Positions 48,388 to 56,764 of a DNA stretch of 64,000 bases are shown here, piece by piece (the stretch's first letter is position 1; every line of letters begins with the position of its first letter). The DNA comes from Caulifigura coniformis (GTDB lineage Bacteria > Planctomycetota > Planctomycetia > Planctomycetales > Planctomycetaceae). A model generated the notes under the pieces. The model was not told the DNA's origin. It made no database searches and was given only the letters and a program-made list of their open reading frames with translations. The stretch lies in the NCBI RefSeq assembly GCF_007745175.1, contig NZ_CP036271.1:1116001-1180000 (forward strand). Direction: 5' to 3'. Position numbers and translations under genes: made by a program.

Positions 48388-48675
48388 ATGTCCGCCTACG
48401 CGATCTTCATCAAAGAGAAGACTGTCGATCCCGACGAACTGACCGTCTATGCGGGAAAAGCGGGAGCTTCCCTCGACGGGCATCCGGCCAGAGTGCTGGC
48501 CGCTTATGGCGGTCACGTGACGCTGGAAGGGCCGGACCACGAGGGGGTGGTCATCGTCGAGTTTCCGACTCTCGAGGCGGCGAAAGCATGGTATGAAAGT
48601 CCGGCGTATCGCGAAGCACGGGAATACCGGTTCCGCGGCGCGCAGTATCGGGCGATGATCGTAGAAGGTCTCTGA
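48388..48675 (+). CDS. DUF1330 protein
   Basis: A 95-residue protein (MSAYAIFIKEKTVDPDEL...) with the DUF1330 ferredoxin-like dimeric alpha/beta-barrel pattern: VVIVEFPTLEAAKAWYESPAYREAREYR. A GTG four codons earlier is an alternative start. Function unknown for the family. Confidence 0.85.
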   Translation: MSAYAIFIKEKTVDPDELTVYAGKAGASLDGHPARVLAAYGGHVTLEGPDHEGVVIVEFPTLEAAKAWYESPAYREAREYRFRGAQYRAMIVEGL

Positions 48676-48751
48676 CGGGCGAGACCGCCCTCGGGATCCG
48701 CAGCGTGAGGGATCAGTTCCAGGCACAGCCAGTAGGGAGGACCAGACGCTC

Positions 48752-48970
48752 ATGACTTTTCAACTTCCGATCGAGGACCTTCGCGACAACGAGTGGATTG
48801 CGCTGCAGCGCTCGGAGAACGTGTTGCGGGTCGTCGTCGGACGCCAGGGGAGCAACGCGGCCGATGGGCTGCGCTACATCCCCTTCCAGGAAGTCGAAGG
48901 GGGCGGGGCGGCGCTCGTCGCGACGGCGGTGGGAGAACTGCTCCAGGAACTGCGGGGCGGCGGCCGGTGA
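48752..48970 (+). CDS. Small hypothetical protein
   Basis: A 72-residue protein after GGGAGGA (13 bases upstream, slightly long). MTFQLPIEDLRDNEWIALQRSENVLRVVVG then an Ala/Gly-rich C-terminus. No family recognised; moderate confidence that it is translated. Confidence 0.5.
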   Translation: MTFQLPIEDLRDNEWIALQRSENVLRVVVGRQGSNAADGLRYIPFQEVEGGGAALVATAVGELLQELRGGGR

Positions 48971-49116
48971 CGGGGACGAATGCGGGAGGTCGCCTGGCTC
49001 ATCTGGCCGCTGCCGGACCGTTTGAGTGAACATCGGGCGTTTGTTTCATTCACGGCGGCGAGCATCGCGCGGAAGATGCTGGAACGAGATCCTGCGACGG
49101 CGATAACATCCGGTCC

Positions 49117-49779
49117 ATGGATGTGCCCGGGACACTGCGGAAAGCCGCACGAACGTTGCTGAAAGGCCGGAAGCTGGTCCCGCGGGTGATGGGCTCAGGT
49201 TCTGGAAACCAGGTGACGTTCGGGGACGGCTGCATCGGCCGGCCGGCGATTTCCTTCACCGGCCAGGGCAACGCCGTGACGATTGGTCGGGGCGTGACGC
49301 TGTCCGACCTGCATGTCATCGTGACGGGCGACGGCAACCGGATCACGATCGGCGATGGGTGCGACGCCGGGCAGGGGAGCTACTTCGTCTGCGAGGGAAG
49401 CAACTGCGCGCTGACCATCGGCGAGGGGAGCACGTTCGTGGCTGTGCAACTGGCGGTCACCGAGGATGGGTCTTCGCTGGTGATCGGGAAGGACTGCATG
49501 TTCGCATACGACATCGAAGTGCGGACGGGCGACTCGCACGGTATCCGCTGCGCGGAGACAGGCCGGCGGCTGAACGCGGCCCGTGATGTGACGATCGGCG
49601 ACCACGTATGGGTCGCGGCGCACGCCCTCGTTCTGAAGGGGGTGTCGATCGCGGCCGGTTGCGTGGTGGCGACGGGGGCCGTCGTGACCAAGAGCGTCGA
49701 GGAGGGGGGAGTGGTTGTGGGAGGGAATCCGGCGCAGGTTCTTCGGCGCGGGATTGTGTGGACGCGATCCCGGGATTGA
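49117..49779 (+). CDS. Hexapeptide-repeat acyltransferase (left-handed beta-helix)
   Basis: A 220-residue protein dominated by hexapeptide-like units (VTIGRGVTLSDLHVIVTGDGNRITIGDG, LVIGKDCMFAYDIEVRTGDSHG). The acyltransferase ending IGDHVWVAAHALVLKGVSIAAGCVVATGAVVTKSV, with VVGGNPAQVLRRG, is the WbbJ/galactoside acetyltransferase signature. It probably acetylates a sugar of a surface polysaccharide. The catalytic histidine candidate is in DSHGIR. No polysaccharide cluster surrounds it. Confidence 0.85.
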   Translation: MDVPGTLRKAARTLLKGRKLVPRVMGSGSGNQVTFGDGCIGRPAISFTGQGNAVTIGRGVTLSDLHVIVTGDGNRITIGDGCDAGQGSYFVCEGSNCALTIGEGSTFVAVQLAVTEDGSSLVIGKDCMFAYDIEVRTGDSHGIRCAETGRRLNAARDVTIGDHVWVAAHALVLKGVSIAAGCVVATGAVVTKSVEEGGVVVGGNPAQVLRRGIVWTRSRD

Positions 49780-49953
49780 GGGGGCGGGGTGGGTGCGTCG
49801 CGCAGAGCACAATTGTTCTGCGAACCGCCAGGAAGTGAATACGCTATCCTGCAAGTGATAAGCGCAGAGCACCGATGTCAGACGAGCTGAAAGGCGCTGC
49901 CATCCATGTCGTAGAAAAGGCCAATGACGACACGTGGCCGGCAGTGCAATAGT

Positions 49954-50133
49954 TCAGCGCGATGCTTCGTCCTGCTCGCGTTTCTTTCGGCGTTCCCAAC
50001 ACAACAGCGCGAGCGATGCGGGGAGGAGCACGCCCGTCAGCGCCCAAGGGGCGAATGTTCCATCGCGGACGTCGTCCCAGGCAAGCAGCGTCAATAACAC
50101 CCCGACGACTAAGAGCCGCGCCCATGTCGACAT
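49954..50133 (-). CDS. Small two-helix membrane protein
   Basis: A 59-residue protein from ATG 50133, eight bases after GAGGAA. Two hydrophobic segments (ARLLVVGVLLTLLAW and FAPWALTGVLLPASLALLCW) and a strongly basic end (ERRKKREQDEASR). Good ribosome site supports translation. Unknown family. Confidence 0.6.
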   Translation of the reverse strand: MSTWARLLVVGVLLTLLAWDDVRDGTFAPWALTGVLLPASLALLCWERRKKREQDEASR

Positions 50134-50295
50134 GGAACTGTTTCCTCGCAAACGCCCGGCAGAATTTCACCGCTGTCGGTGTCCAGAAACGGCACCGAAT
50201 ACTGGAACCGCTCCGCGAGCTCGCGGAGCGTCCGCTAGAATGTCCGGCCGACGTGCCCTTTGTGTGACCGGACGCGAATGCTGCTGATCAAAAGC

Positions 50296-50331
50296 CACTG
50301 CGATCGAGGCCTTGCAGCCTCGATCGCAGTG
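50296..50331 (-). terminator. Intrinsic terminator of tRNA-Glu
   Basis: A 15-bp stem CACTGCGATCGAGGC/GCCTCGATCGCAGTG with a six-base loop. On the minus strand it is followed by GCTTTTG. It sits 11 bases 3' of the tRNA. Confidence 0.85.
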
Positions 50332-50341
50332 AGCAATTCAG

Positions 50342-50414
50342 TACCCCCACGGGGATTCGAACCCCGGTCCTCGGACTGAGAATCCGGTATCCTGGGCCTC
50401 TAGACGATGGGGGC
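50342..50414 (-). tRNA. tRNA-Glu, anticodon CTC
   Basis: A 73-base cloverleaf on the minus strand. The acceptor is GCCCCCA/TGGGGGT (first pair G-T), with T8, a D-arm beginning GTCTAGAGGCCC, the anticodon loop TTCTCAG giving CTC (reads GAG), the T-arm CGGGG/CCCCG with TTCGAAT, and discriminator A. CCA is not encoded. The anticodon stem CCGGA/TCCGA has one mismatched pair at its top (C-A). A second, TTC-reading tRNA-Glu is presumably elsewhere. Confidence 0.92.
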
Positions 50415-50504
50415 CTTCGTGACTCACAACCATACGGCGGCCGGCGGAAGTCGTCAATCAACTGCGCGCCGCCGGGAGACGGCGGGGCGAGCCGCTTTTC
50501 TCAA

Positions 50505-51479
50505 TCAGCCAGCCGGGTTTCCAGCCGCCACCTGCGCGGAGTCGCGGCCGGTGACGACGAGACGGAGGGCGTGCAGCACGGCCGGGTGGTGGTCGCTGTC
50601 GATGCCGGACTGCAGTTCGTCGAGGAACGATTCCGGGGTGCGATCGCCGTGCTGCCAGGGATCGCTTTCCAATGTTTCATAGGCGCGCACGGTGCGGATG
50701 ATGCGCGCTCCGAAGGGGATCGAGTGTCCTTCCGCGGCCGCGGCTTCTTCGGTGGTGTTCAGGAGCAGGGGAAAGGCGCCCGTCAGCACGGTCCCGAGCG
50801 ACTGCACGAGTTCGGTGCCGTGGAACGTGCGTTGTTTGGACATGGAGTCGTCTTCCATGGCGCCGACGGCTTTGCGGATAACGCGGGCGGTGATCTCGAT
50901 GTTCTCCATGTCGATCAGGAGGGCGGCCACGCGGATGTCGTCGATCTCTTTGGCCGAGAGCCGCATCTTGCGGGCGACTTCTTCGGAGAGGGAGGCGACA
51001 CGCTTGGCGCGGCTTTCCAGGACCGGATTGGCGCTCTGAAGGTAGCGGGAGAGGACTTCGACGACTCCGACCTGGGCCTCATGGGCTTCGACGCGGCGGG
51101 CGTCGCGGTCGTCACAAAGGGTTCCGACGAGCAGCGCGGTCAGCCCGAGCACCGATCCCCACAGCGTGACGGACAGGCCGATGGAGAGGGGGGAGTTCAT
51201 CGTGCCGAACCCGGTGAAGTCGATGCAGATGACGATGGTGGCGGTGACGACAGCGAGGAGCGCGAGGACGCCGGCCCGGTAGCGGCCGAGGAAGAAGCCG
51301 GCCATCACGATCGGGAGATAGAAGAGGTTCAGGACGACGATCTTCATCGCCTCTGTGTAATACAGGAGGCAGGCGATGGCGGCAGTCACCAGGACCAGCA
51401 TGATCTCCAGGGTCAATTCCTGGTTGCGGTCGGATTTCGCGGGGATCATGGCGGACCTGGCGGGAGGGGATGAAGGCAT
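50505..51479 (-). CDS. Membrane protein with degenerate HD-GYP domain
   Basis: A 324-residue protein. Four hydrophobic segments lie between about 22 and 122 (LEIMLVLVTAAIACLLYY, LFYLPIVMAGFFLG, VLALLAVVTATIVICIDF, SVTLWGSVLGLTALLVG). A cytoplasmic domain follows that aligns with HD-GYP phosphodiesterases but lacks their metal ligands. Where the neighbour has ALHDIGK this one reads LLIDMEN (187-193), and the HHExxDGxGYP block is replaced by NTTEEAAAAEGHSIP. It cannot hydrolyse cyclic di-GMP by the known mechanism and may bind a nucleotide or partner. It is 36 bases downstream of an intact HD-GYP gene on the same strand. Confidence 0.75.
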   Translation of the reverse strand: MPSSPPARSAMIPAKSDRNQELTLEIMLVLVTAAIACLLYYTEAMKIVVLNLFYLPIVMAGFFLGRYRAGVLALLAVVTATIVICIDFTGFGTMNSPLSIGLSVTLWGSVLGLTALLVGTLCDDRDARRVEAHEAQVGVVEVLSRYLQSANPVLESRAKRVASLSEEVARKMRLSAKEIDDIRVAALLIDMENIEITARVIRKAVGAMEDDSMSKQRTFHGTELVQSLGTVLTGAFPLLLNTTEEAAAAEGHSIPFGARIIRTVRAYETLESDPWQHGDRTPESFLDELQSGIDSDHHPAVLHALRLVVTGRDSAQVAAGNPAG

Positions 51480-51515
51480 GTGCGGTCGGACTGGCCAGTG
51501 GACGGACGAGCCGGT

Positions 51516-52583
51516 TCACTTGCCGGCGGGCATCAGGTTCTGGGGCGGGAACAGTTCTTCAGCAATCGTTTTCTCGAGGACGAGTTCCTGCTCGGGCGAC
51601 ATTCTCAGCGGGGTGCGGTTGGCCAGGTCGAACATCTCCGTGAGGTCGAGCTGCTCACGCGGCTGTCCCTTGAGGCGATCGGCGATCTCGGCGATCTGCG
51701 GTTCGATCGAAAGGAACACTTCGACGAGTTCGGGATCGAACTGCCGGGAGGCCTCACGCCGAATCTTGTCGACGCAGATCTCGTGCGGCAGGGCTTCCTT
51801 GTAGACACGCTTCACGGACAGGGCGTCGTAGACGTCGGCGATGGACACGATGCGTGCGGCGAGCGGGATATCTTCCCCCTTGAGTCCGTGCGGATAGCCC
51901 TGGCCGTCCCAGCGTTCGTGGTGATAGAGGGCGATCTCGCGGGCCATGCTCAGGAATGTCGAGTTGCCGAGCCGCCGTTCGATCTGGCGGATGCAGTCTC
52001 CCCCGAGGGCTGCGTGGACCTGGATGCGGTGTCGTTCGGCCTCGGTCAGGCTGCCGGGCTTGAGGAGGATGGCGTCTTCGACGCCGACTTTGCCGATGTC
52101 GTGCAGTGCGGAGCTGATGCCGATCGTCCGCACGAACTGCGACGTGACGACATCGCGATATTTCGGATGACGGCGCAGCGCCTGGGCGATGCGCGTGGAA
52201 TAGAGCGCGATGCGCTCGAGATGGTGACCGGTGTCGGGATCGCGTGATTCGGCCAGCTTGGCTAGGCCGAAGATGACGGCGTCGCGGGTGCGGACAAGCT
52301 CGCGGGCCGTGCGGAGGTTCTCCTCCTGCGACTGCTGCTCTTTCAGCGAGTGCAGGCCGAACATGCGTTGGAGGAGCAGCCAGGCGACGACGGCCTGGGT
52401 TCCTGCGATCCACAGGAAGGTGAGGGGAAAAACCAGGTTCCATTCCTGGGAGTGAACGGCGGGGACTGCGCCGGAGGGAGATTCGACGGCGACCAGGAGG
52501 CGGTTCTGAAGGAACAGGCCGGCGGCGAGGCAGGCCGCCTGCGTGGCGCACAGAATCGCGATTTGCAGTCTTCGCGGTCTCAT
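51516..52583 (-). CDS. HD-GYP domain cyclic-di-GMP phosphodiesterase, membrane-linked
   Basis: A 355-residue protein. Two hydrophobic segments (8-31 and 49-72) flank a short external region, then a coiled linker (LKEQQSQEENLRTARELVRTRD) leads to the HD-GYP domain. The domain has HLERI, ALHDIGKVG (H161, D162), KPGSLTEAERHRIQVHA, and YHHERWDGQGYP (HHE 220-222, GYP 228-230), then RIVSIADVYDALS. All ligands for the metal site are present, so degradation of cyclic di-GMP is expected. Likely co-transcribed with the degenerate relative downstream. Confidence 0.9.
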   Translation of the reverse strand: MRPRRLQIAILCATQAACLAAGLFLQNRLLVAVESPSGAVPAVHSQEWNLVFPLTFLWIAGTQAVVAWLLLQRMFGLHSLKEQQSQEENLRTARELVRTRDAVIFGLAKLAESRDPDTGHHLERIALYSTRIAQALRRHPKYRDVVTSQFVRTIGISSALHDIGKVGVEDAILLKPGSLTEAERHRIQVHAALGGDCIRQIERRLGNSTFLSMAREIALYHHERWDGQGYPHGLKGEDIPLAARIVSIADVYDALSVKRVYKEALPHEICVDKIRREASRQFDPELVEVFLSIEPQIAEIADRLKGQPREQLDLTEMFDLANRTPLRMSPEQELVLEKTIAEELFPPQNLMPAGK

Positions 52584-52925
52584 TGGTCACGCAGGGGTTC
52601 AGGAACAGGCTGAGACGACCGCGTTCTGACGCGGCGTGATGCCTTCCGGCAACACTAGGTCGTTTCCAATTCGAGACCGTTCCGTTTCGTGGAATTGACT
52701 GTGAATGGCGGCCGGAAGCTCGTGATCTGCCGATGAGTACGGGGGCAAGAGCAGCGCCGTGAATGTCGTGCAGATCGGTGGTCCGCGTTGGAACGATCGG
52801 ACCGATTCGGCAGGCGCCGCGCGCGCCGACAATGCCGGTGGGCGGGTCGGGAATCGTCCCTTATGATGGGCTCCTGACGGCCGTCCAGGGTGGGGCGTGC
52901 CGCAGATTTCAGGGAAGGTTGAAGG
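52584..52925. other. Intergenic region, nothing identified
   Basis: About 340 bases between the divergent HD-GYP and hypothetical genes. Frames crossing it have no ribosome site or motif. It probably holds both promoters. Confidence 0.4.
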
Positions 52926-53285
52926 ATGTCGGCACCACATGGCCTGCGATTTGAAGGGACCCGATTCTGGGTGCTCCATCGCCGGCGCGAGTTCGGTCCC
53001 TTCGACTATGAATGGAGCCGCGAACTCGATGGCATCGAGCTGTGGTACAGCGGCCACAAGTTTGGCGAGATCTGCAGCGAGGATGAGATTTTCGCGGACC
53101 TGGCGGAATTCAAACTGCCGCTGAGGGTGGTGGAAGTCGCCAGCGTGGTGTTCGGCTCGACGCTGCGAAGCATTCTCTCAGGGCATTCCACGAGGGAACG
53201 GCGATTGAACCTGATCCGGCTGCTCACCGAACATGGCTACGAGGCGTTCCTGACATTCAATGAGGGGCCGCCCCGCAAAGGCTGA
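52926..53285 (+). CDS. Hypothetical protein
   Basis: A 119-residue protein (MSAPHGLRFEGTRFWVLHRRREFGPFDYEWS...) about ten bases after GGGAAGG. Aromatic-rich N-terminus, then FKLPLRVVEVASVVFGSTLRSILSG and a basic helix with TRERRLNLIRLLTEHGYEAFL. No family recognised; composition supports a real gene. Confidence 0.65.
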   Translation: MSAPHGLRFEGTRFWVLHRRREFGPFDYEWSRELDGIELWYSGHKFGEICSEDEIFADLAEFKLPLRVVEVASVVFGSTLRSILSGHSTRERRLNLIRLLTEHGYEAFLTFNEGPPRKG

Positions 53286-53407
53286 GGTGACTGTTCCGAA
53301 GAAGAATGGAAACGCTGGTGAATGGTCGGTTTCCGTGCGGCTCTCGTGGTGATGACCTGGAGCCGTCAAGCTCTTGAGAGTTCGGGAGAAGTGTTCCCGC
53401 AATGAAG

Positions 53408-53433
53408 AAAGCCCGGGGTTACCCCCGGGCTTT
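53408..53433. terminator. Intrinsic terminator between converging genes
   Basis: AAAGCCCGGGG/CCCCGGGCTTT with a four-base loop and flanking TTTCGTG or TTTCTTC. Between the hypothetical gene (plus) and the PDZ protein gene (minus); could serve both. Confidence 0.85.
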
Positions 53434-53521
53434 CGTGTTGCTGCGGCGATGTGATCGCCAGATCGAAGCGGCTGACGATCAGTGGGCTGACGCCCCCCGC
53501 CCGCCGACTTTGAAACGTTCG

Positions 53522-54838
53522 TCAGTTGGCTCGGCCAGTCGCCTGACCGCCGATGGCGTTCAGGAAGTCCTGGGCGACGAGCGCACGAACACCGTTCCGC
53601 TGGTTGTAAACGTCCATCCAGTAGGCGAGTTCTTCAGGCCGGGCCGGCCGGTTGAGATTAATCTCGTGGAGCCGGTTGATGTAGACGCGCTCATCGCGGT
53701 CGCAATCATTGAAGAACTGATTCTGGCCGAAGATCGAGGCTTTCACCTCGTTCAGGCTGGTGCCGCGGGCGAGGTCGGCTTCCCAGACGGCGCGTTCCTG
53801 GTAGGTGGGCTGGCGGTACAGGTACTGCTCGTAGAGAGCGAGGATCTGTGCGAGCTGAGCGTTCTGGGCGTAGGGGCCGATGACGCCACCGCCGCCGACG
53901 CGGTCAAACGCGAGCTGCACGTTCTGCGGCATGTTCGGGGCCAGCACCTGGACCGTGTTCCGCGGAGCGTAGATCGTCTGGTTGGATGCCATCACGCGAC
54001 CGGTGAGGACATAGGTCCGCCGGGTGTCGACCTGCTGGGGATCGAAGTTGAGCGCGAACGGAATCTGGTAGCCGGTCGGGTTGTCGACGCGGCACTGGTT
54101 CAGCACCACCGGCGGCATGCCGGGGCGGAGGATTTCCTGCAGCTCGACGACGGCGTACGAGCCGGGCGGAAGCTGTCCGCCGCCATTCAGGACGATCGAA
54201 CCAGTCAGACGCGAGTAACGCGATTCGAGCTGCACGGGCAGATTGCGGAGGCGGCCGGACCGGCTGTCCATCACCAGCATCGAGACCCAGCCTTGCTCGT
54301 TGGCCGAACGCTCGAATTCGGTGGCGCAGTCGTAGAGCTGTCCGTTGACGTATCCGACCTGGTAGCCGCCGACCGAGATGATGAGGTCATTGGCTTCGAG
54401 TCCGGCGCGATGTGCGGCGGAGCCGTTGACGATCTGGATGATGCGGACGCCGGTGTCGGTGTCTTTCGAGTAGACGCCGAGCTTCCAGCGGGGCTGCTGC
54501 TGCGACGTCGGCGGGAGGAGCCCCGGATTCAGCCGCAGGTCGGACCCGATCGTGCTGATCGGGGAGACGGGAACGTTGCCGCCGACGGTGTAGTTCGGCA
54601 TGGCGATCCGCGTCGGGATGGTCAGCGACTGGACGCCGTCGACCGGGGTGCCGCTGATGATGTTGCCATAGCGGTCATAAGCGACCGGGGCGGTCGTGCC
54701 GTTGTAGTTGTAGGGCGCGATGCCGTAGGGATTGCCGACGCCGGACCCCAGGTTGGGGTCGACGGCCTGGGCGGGCGAAGCAACCAGCGTGCTGACGGCC
54801 GCGGCCGCGAGCATGCTCCAGCAAGTCTTCAGAGTCAT
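53522..54838 (-). CDS. Secreted PDZ - YbaY-like - DUF4214-like protein
   Basis: A 438-residue exported protein (signal MTLKTCWSMLAAAAVSTLVASPAQA). Residues about 115-210 read as a PDZ domain (WKLGVYSKDTDTGVRIIQIVNGSAAHRAGLEANDLIISVGGYQVGYVNG). Residues about 212-300 look like a YbaY-type beta fold (LTGSIVLNGGGQLPPGSYAVVELQEI). The last 110 resemble the DUF4214 helical repeat (LALYEQYLYRQPTYQERAVWEADLARGTSLNEVK, then LHEINLNRPARPEELAYWMDVY). The combination is unusual; a peptide-binding or scaffold role outside the cytoplasm is inferred. It ends next to the terminator at 53408. Confidence 0.78.
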   Translation of the reverse strand: MTLKTCWSMLAAAAVSTLVASPAQAVDPNLGSGVGNPYGIAPYNYNGTTAPVAYDRYGNIISGTPVDGVQSLTIPTRIAMPNYTVGGNVPVSPISTIGSDLRLNPGLLPPTSQQQPRWKLGVYSKDTDTGVRIIQIVNGSAAHRAGLEANDLIISVGGYQVGYVNGQLYDCATEFERSANEQGWVSMLVMDSRSGRLRNLPVQLESRYSRLTGSIVLNGGGQLPPGSYAVVELQEILRPGMPPVVLNQCRVDNPTGYQIPFALNFDPQQVDTRRTYVLTGRVMASNQTIYAPRNTVQVLAPNMPQNVQLAFDRVGGGGVIGPYAQNAQLAQILALYEQYLYRQPTYQERAVWEADLARGTSLNEVKASIFGQNQFFNDCDRDERVYINRLHEINLNRPARPEELAYWMDVYNQRNGVRALVAQDFLNAIGGQATGRAN

Positions 54839-54870
54839 GGAGATTCACTCCCGAGATGTATTGTTGGGAA

Positions 54871-54896
54871 TCGGGCCGAGGGAAAGCTCGGCCCGA
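54871..54896 (-). terminator. Hairpin(s) after the PstS-like gene
   Basis: A perfect 10-bp stem TCGGGCCGAG/CTCGGCCCGA with a GGAAAG loop. A smaller stem CACGGCTC/GAGCCGTG (54948-54966) sits closer to the stop. Neither has a long T-run, so termination is probable but not certain. Confidence 0.5.
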
Positions 54897-54982
54897 GCAG
54901 CCGCGGCGAATGACGCCGCACGTATGGAAGGGCTTTGTCGTCGGTCGCACGGCTCACCGAGCCGTGGCACGCCGCAAGGGAC

Positions 54983-55963
54983 TCAGTTCAGCGAGTTGAG
55001 GCCGACGGCCTCGAGAGCGACGCGTGCCGGAGCGGACGTCACCGGCTGGAAGCCGGACTTCACGACGCCTTCCTGACCCATGGTGCTGAAGATGAACTTG
55101 TAGAACTCTTTCTCCGCTTCCGAAGGAGGCGATTTGGGATTGTAGTTCACCAGCATGTGCTGCGGGCGGACGAGGGGATACATGCCGGCGTCGGCTTCCG
55201 GAGAATCGACTCCGATCGCCTTCTGGCCGTCCGCGATCGAGACGGCGATCGCCTTGGTTCCCCGCAGGATGTACATGTTGCCGGCGAAGCTGATCGCGCC
55301 CGGATCGGCGGCGACGGCCTTGGCGACGTTGATGTACGAGTCCATCTTGGCGGCGTCGGTCCGGAACTCTTCACCGGCCATGACAACCTGGCGGAAGGTC
55401 GCTGGGGCGCCGGTCGGCTCATCGCGAATAATGACCTTCACCGGAGCGTTCAGCTGCGTGCCGAGGGCCGACCAGTTGGCCGCGGCCTCTCCGCCGCGCT
55501 TCCGCGTGGCAGAGAAGATGGAGTCCAGCTGGGTCAGGGTCAGCGATTCCACCGGGCTGTTGGCGTTCACGAGGACGGCGATGCGTTCCATGCTCGAGAT
55601 GACGATGGTCGGATCGTGGCCGGTGACCTTCTTGAAATCGGCCTTCTCTTCGGGAAGGACTTCCCGGCTCATGAGCGCGAAATGGGCCTGCTTGTCGCGG
55701 ACGGCTTCGACCGAGCGGGTGGAGCTGGCCGAAACGAGATTGAACTTCACGTTGGGATAGAATGCGCTGAACTGCTGCACCCAGACGCCAGCCAGCTGCA
55801 TCATCGCGTCCGAGCCGGCGATGGTGATTTCGCCGTTGAGGGCGCTGACCGGGCGATAGGCCGGCAGGTGGCTGTCGACCATCGGGGCTTGCGCGCGGGC
55901 GCTGTCGGCGGCGATGCCGAGCACGAGTGTGGCCGTGCCGATCCATGCCAGGAACTTCTTCAT
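54983..55963 (-). CDS. PstS-like phosphate-type substrate-binding protein
   Basis: From ATG 55963, eight bases after AAGGAGG, the product has 326 residues with a signal peptide (MKKFLAWIGTATLVLGIAADSARAQA). It shows the PBP-like phosphate/anion-binding pattern: GEITIAGSDAMMQLAGVWVQQFSAFYPNVKF near residue 45 and ASSTRSVEAVRDKQAHFALMSREV. Later come VNANSPVESLTLTQLDSIFSATRKRGGEAAANWS, with the usual GxxE-type loop, and SGTPATF-equivalent EPTGAPATFRQ. Lipid attachment is not indicated. No pst permease or ATPase gene is nearby, so it may be a stand-alone anion sensor/scavenger. Confidence 0.85.
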   Translation of the reverse strand: MKKFLAWIGTATLVLGIAADSARAQAPMVDSHLPAYRPVSALNGEITIAGSDAMMQLAGVWVQQFSAFYPNVKFNLVSASSTRSVEAVRDKQAHFALMSREVLPEEKADFKKVTGHDPTIVISSMERIAVLVNANSPVESLTLTQLDSIFSATRKRGGEAAANWSALGTQLNAPVKVIIRDEPTGAPATFRQVVMAGEEFRTDAAKMDSYINVAKAVAADPGAISFAGNMYILRGTKAIAVSIADGQKAIGVDSPEADAGMYPLVRPQHMLVNYNPKSPPSEAEKEFYKFIFSTMGQEGVVKSGFQPVTSAPARVALEAVGLNSLN

Positions 55964-56497
55964 TTCGATTCCCTCCTTGGTTCCGAAGCCGCTGAATATG
56001 AACCCGGGCTGCGTGTGGGGAAGTCTGGAATCGCGACAACAGCCCGCCGCGAACATCGCACGCGCGGCGGATCCCAACGATCCGCCCCCCTGACTTCCTC
56101 GAACGCCAGCATCCCGAGCGGAGCGCTGCGGAGGCGCTCCCCATCGACGTCCCGGCAGTTTCTGCCGGTTCGGCGATTCGCGCGGACTATAAGCGCGCTG
56201 CGGAAAACCCGACAATAGGAGATTTGGGAGCCTTCCCCGAGGAGGGGCCCCAGGACCCGGAGGCCCCCGGAATGACTGGAATTACTGGCGGTTCCTTCCC
56301 GCGCGGACGCTTCGCGGATCCGCCATGCCGGGCCTGCTTCCGGTCACCGCTTCCTCTCATGACGGTCGGCGGACGGTCAGGGACTCGGGTTGGCGGATTC
56401 GGGCGGCGCGCATAGATTCCCGCCCCTTCCCCTGTTGTCATTTCCTGCAAGACGCGTCTCCCCGGCGCGAGCTTCCTTTCCCCGGGAGGCTGCTTTC
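55964..56497. other. Intergenic region, nothing identified
   Basis: About 530 bases between the divergent PstS-like gene and the lipoprotein gene. The frame running upstream of PstS is Arg/Gly-rich and excluded. No RNA or repeat seen, apart from several short G/C inverted pairs. Confidence 0.4.
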
Positions 56498-56758
56498 ATG
56501 ACGCACTCCATACTCCGACCTGCTTCCTGCCGGCTCGCCTGCGTGCTCGCGATCTGGTCCGCCGCCTCCGGTTGTGAGGCGCTGAGCCCGCAGCAGCTTT
56601 GGAAGTTGAACCGTCAGCCCAACATGGATCGCGGCGACGCCTATTTCAGCGTTCCCGCGGAGACGGACTTCACGGGCGACGAGGCCGATCTCGTCACCCA
56701 CCTGGACGCGCCGCCCGCCATGACGTCGAAGGCCGCCGGCCGCCCACACGGATTCTGA
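56498..56758 (+). CDS. Small lipoprotein
   Basis: An 86-residue protein nine bases after GGGAGG. The leader ends in the lipobox SAASGC (Cys26). The mature part is about 60 residues (EALSPQQLWKLNRQPNMDRGDAYFSVPAETDF...). The stop is 7 bases before the L,D-transpeptidase start, so they form an operon; a role in cell-wall or envelope assembly is inferred. Family not recognised. Confidence 0.75.
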   Translation: MTHSILRPASCRLACVLAIWSAASGCEALSPQQLWKLNRQPNMDRGDAYFSVPAETDFTGDEADLVTHLDAPPAMTSKAAGRPHGF

Positions 56759-56764
56759 TCAAGG

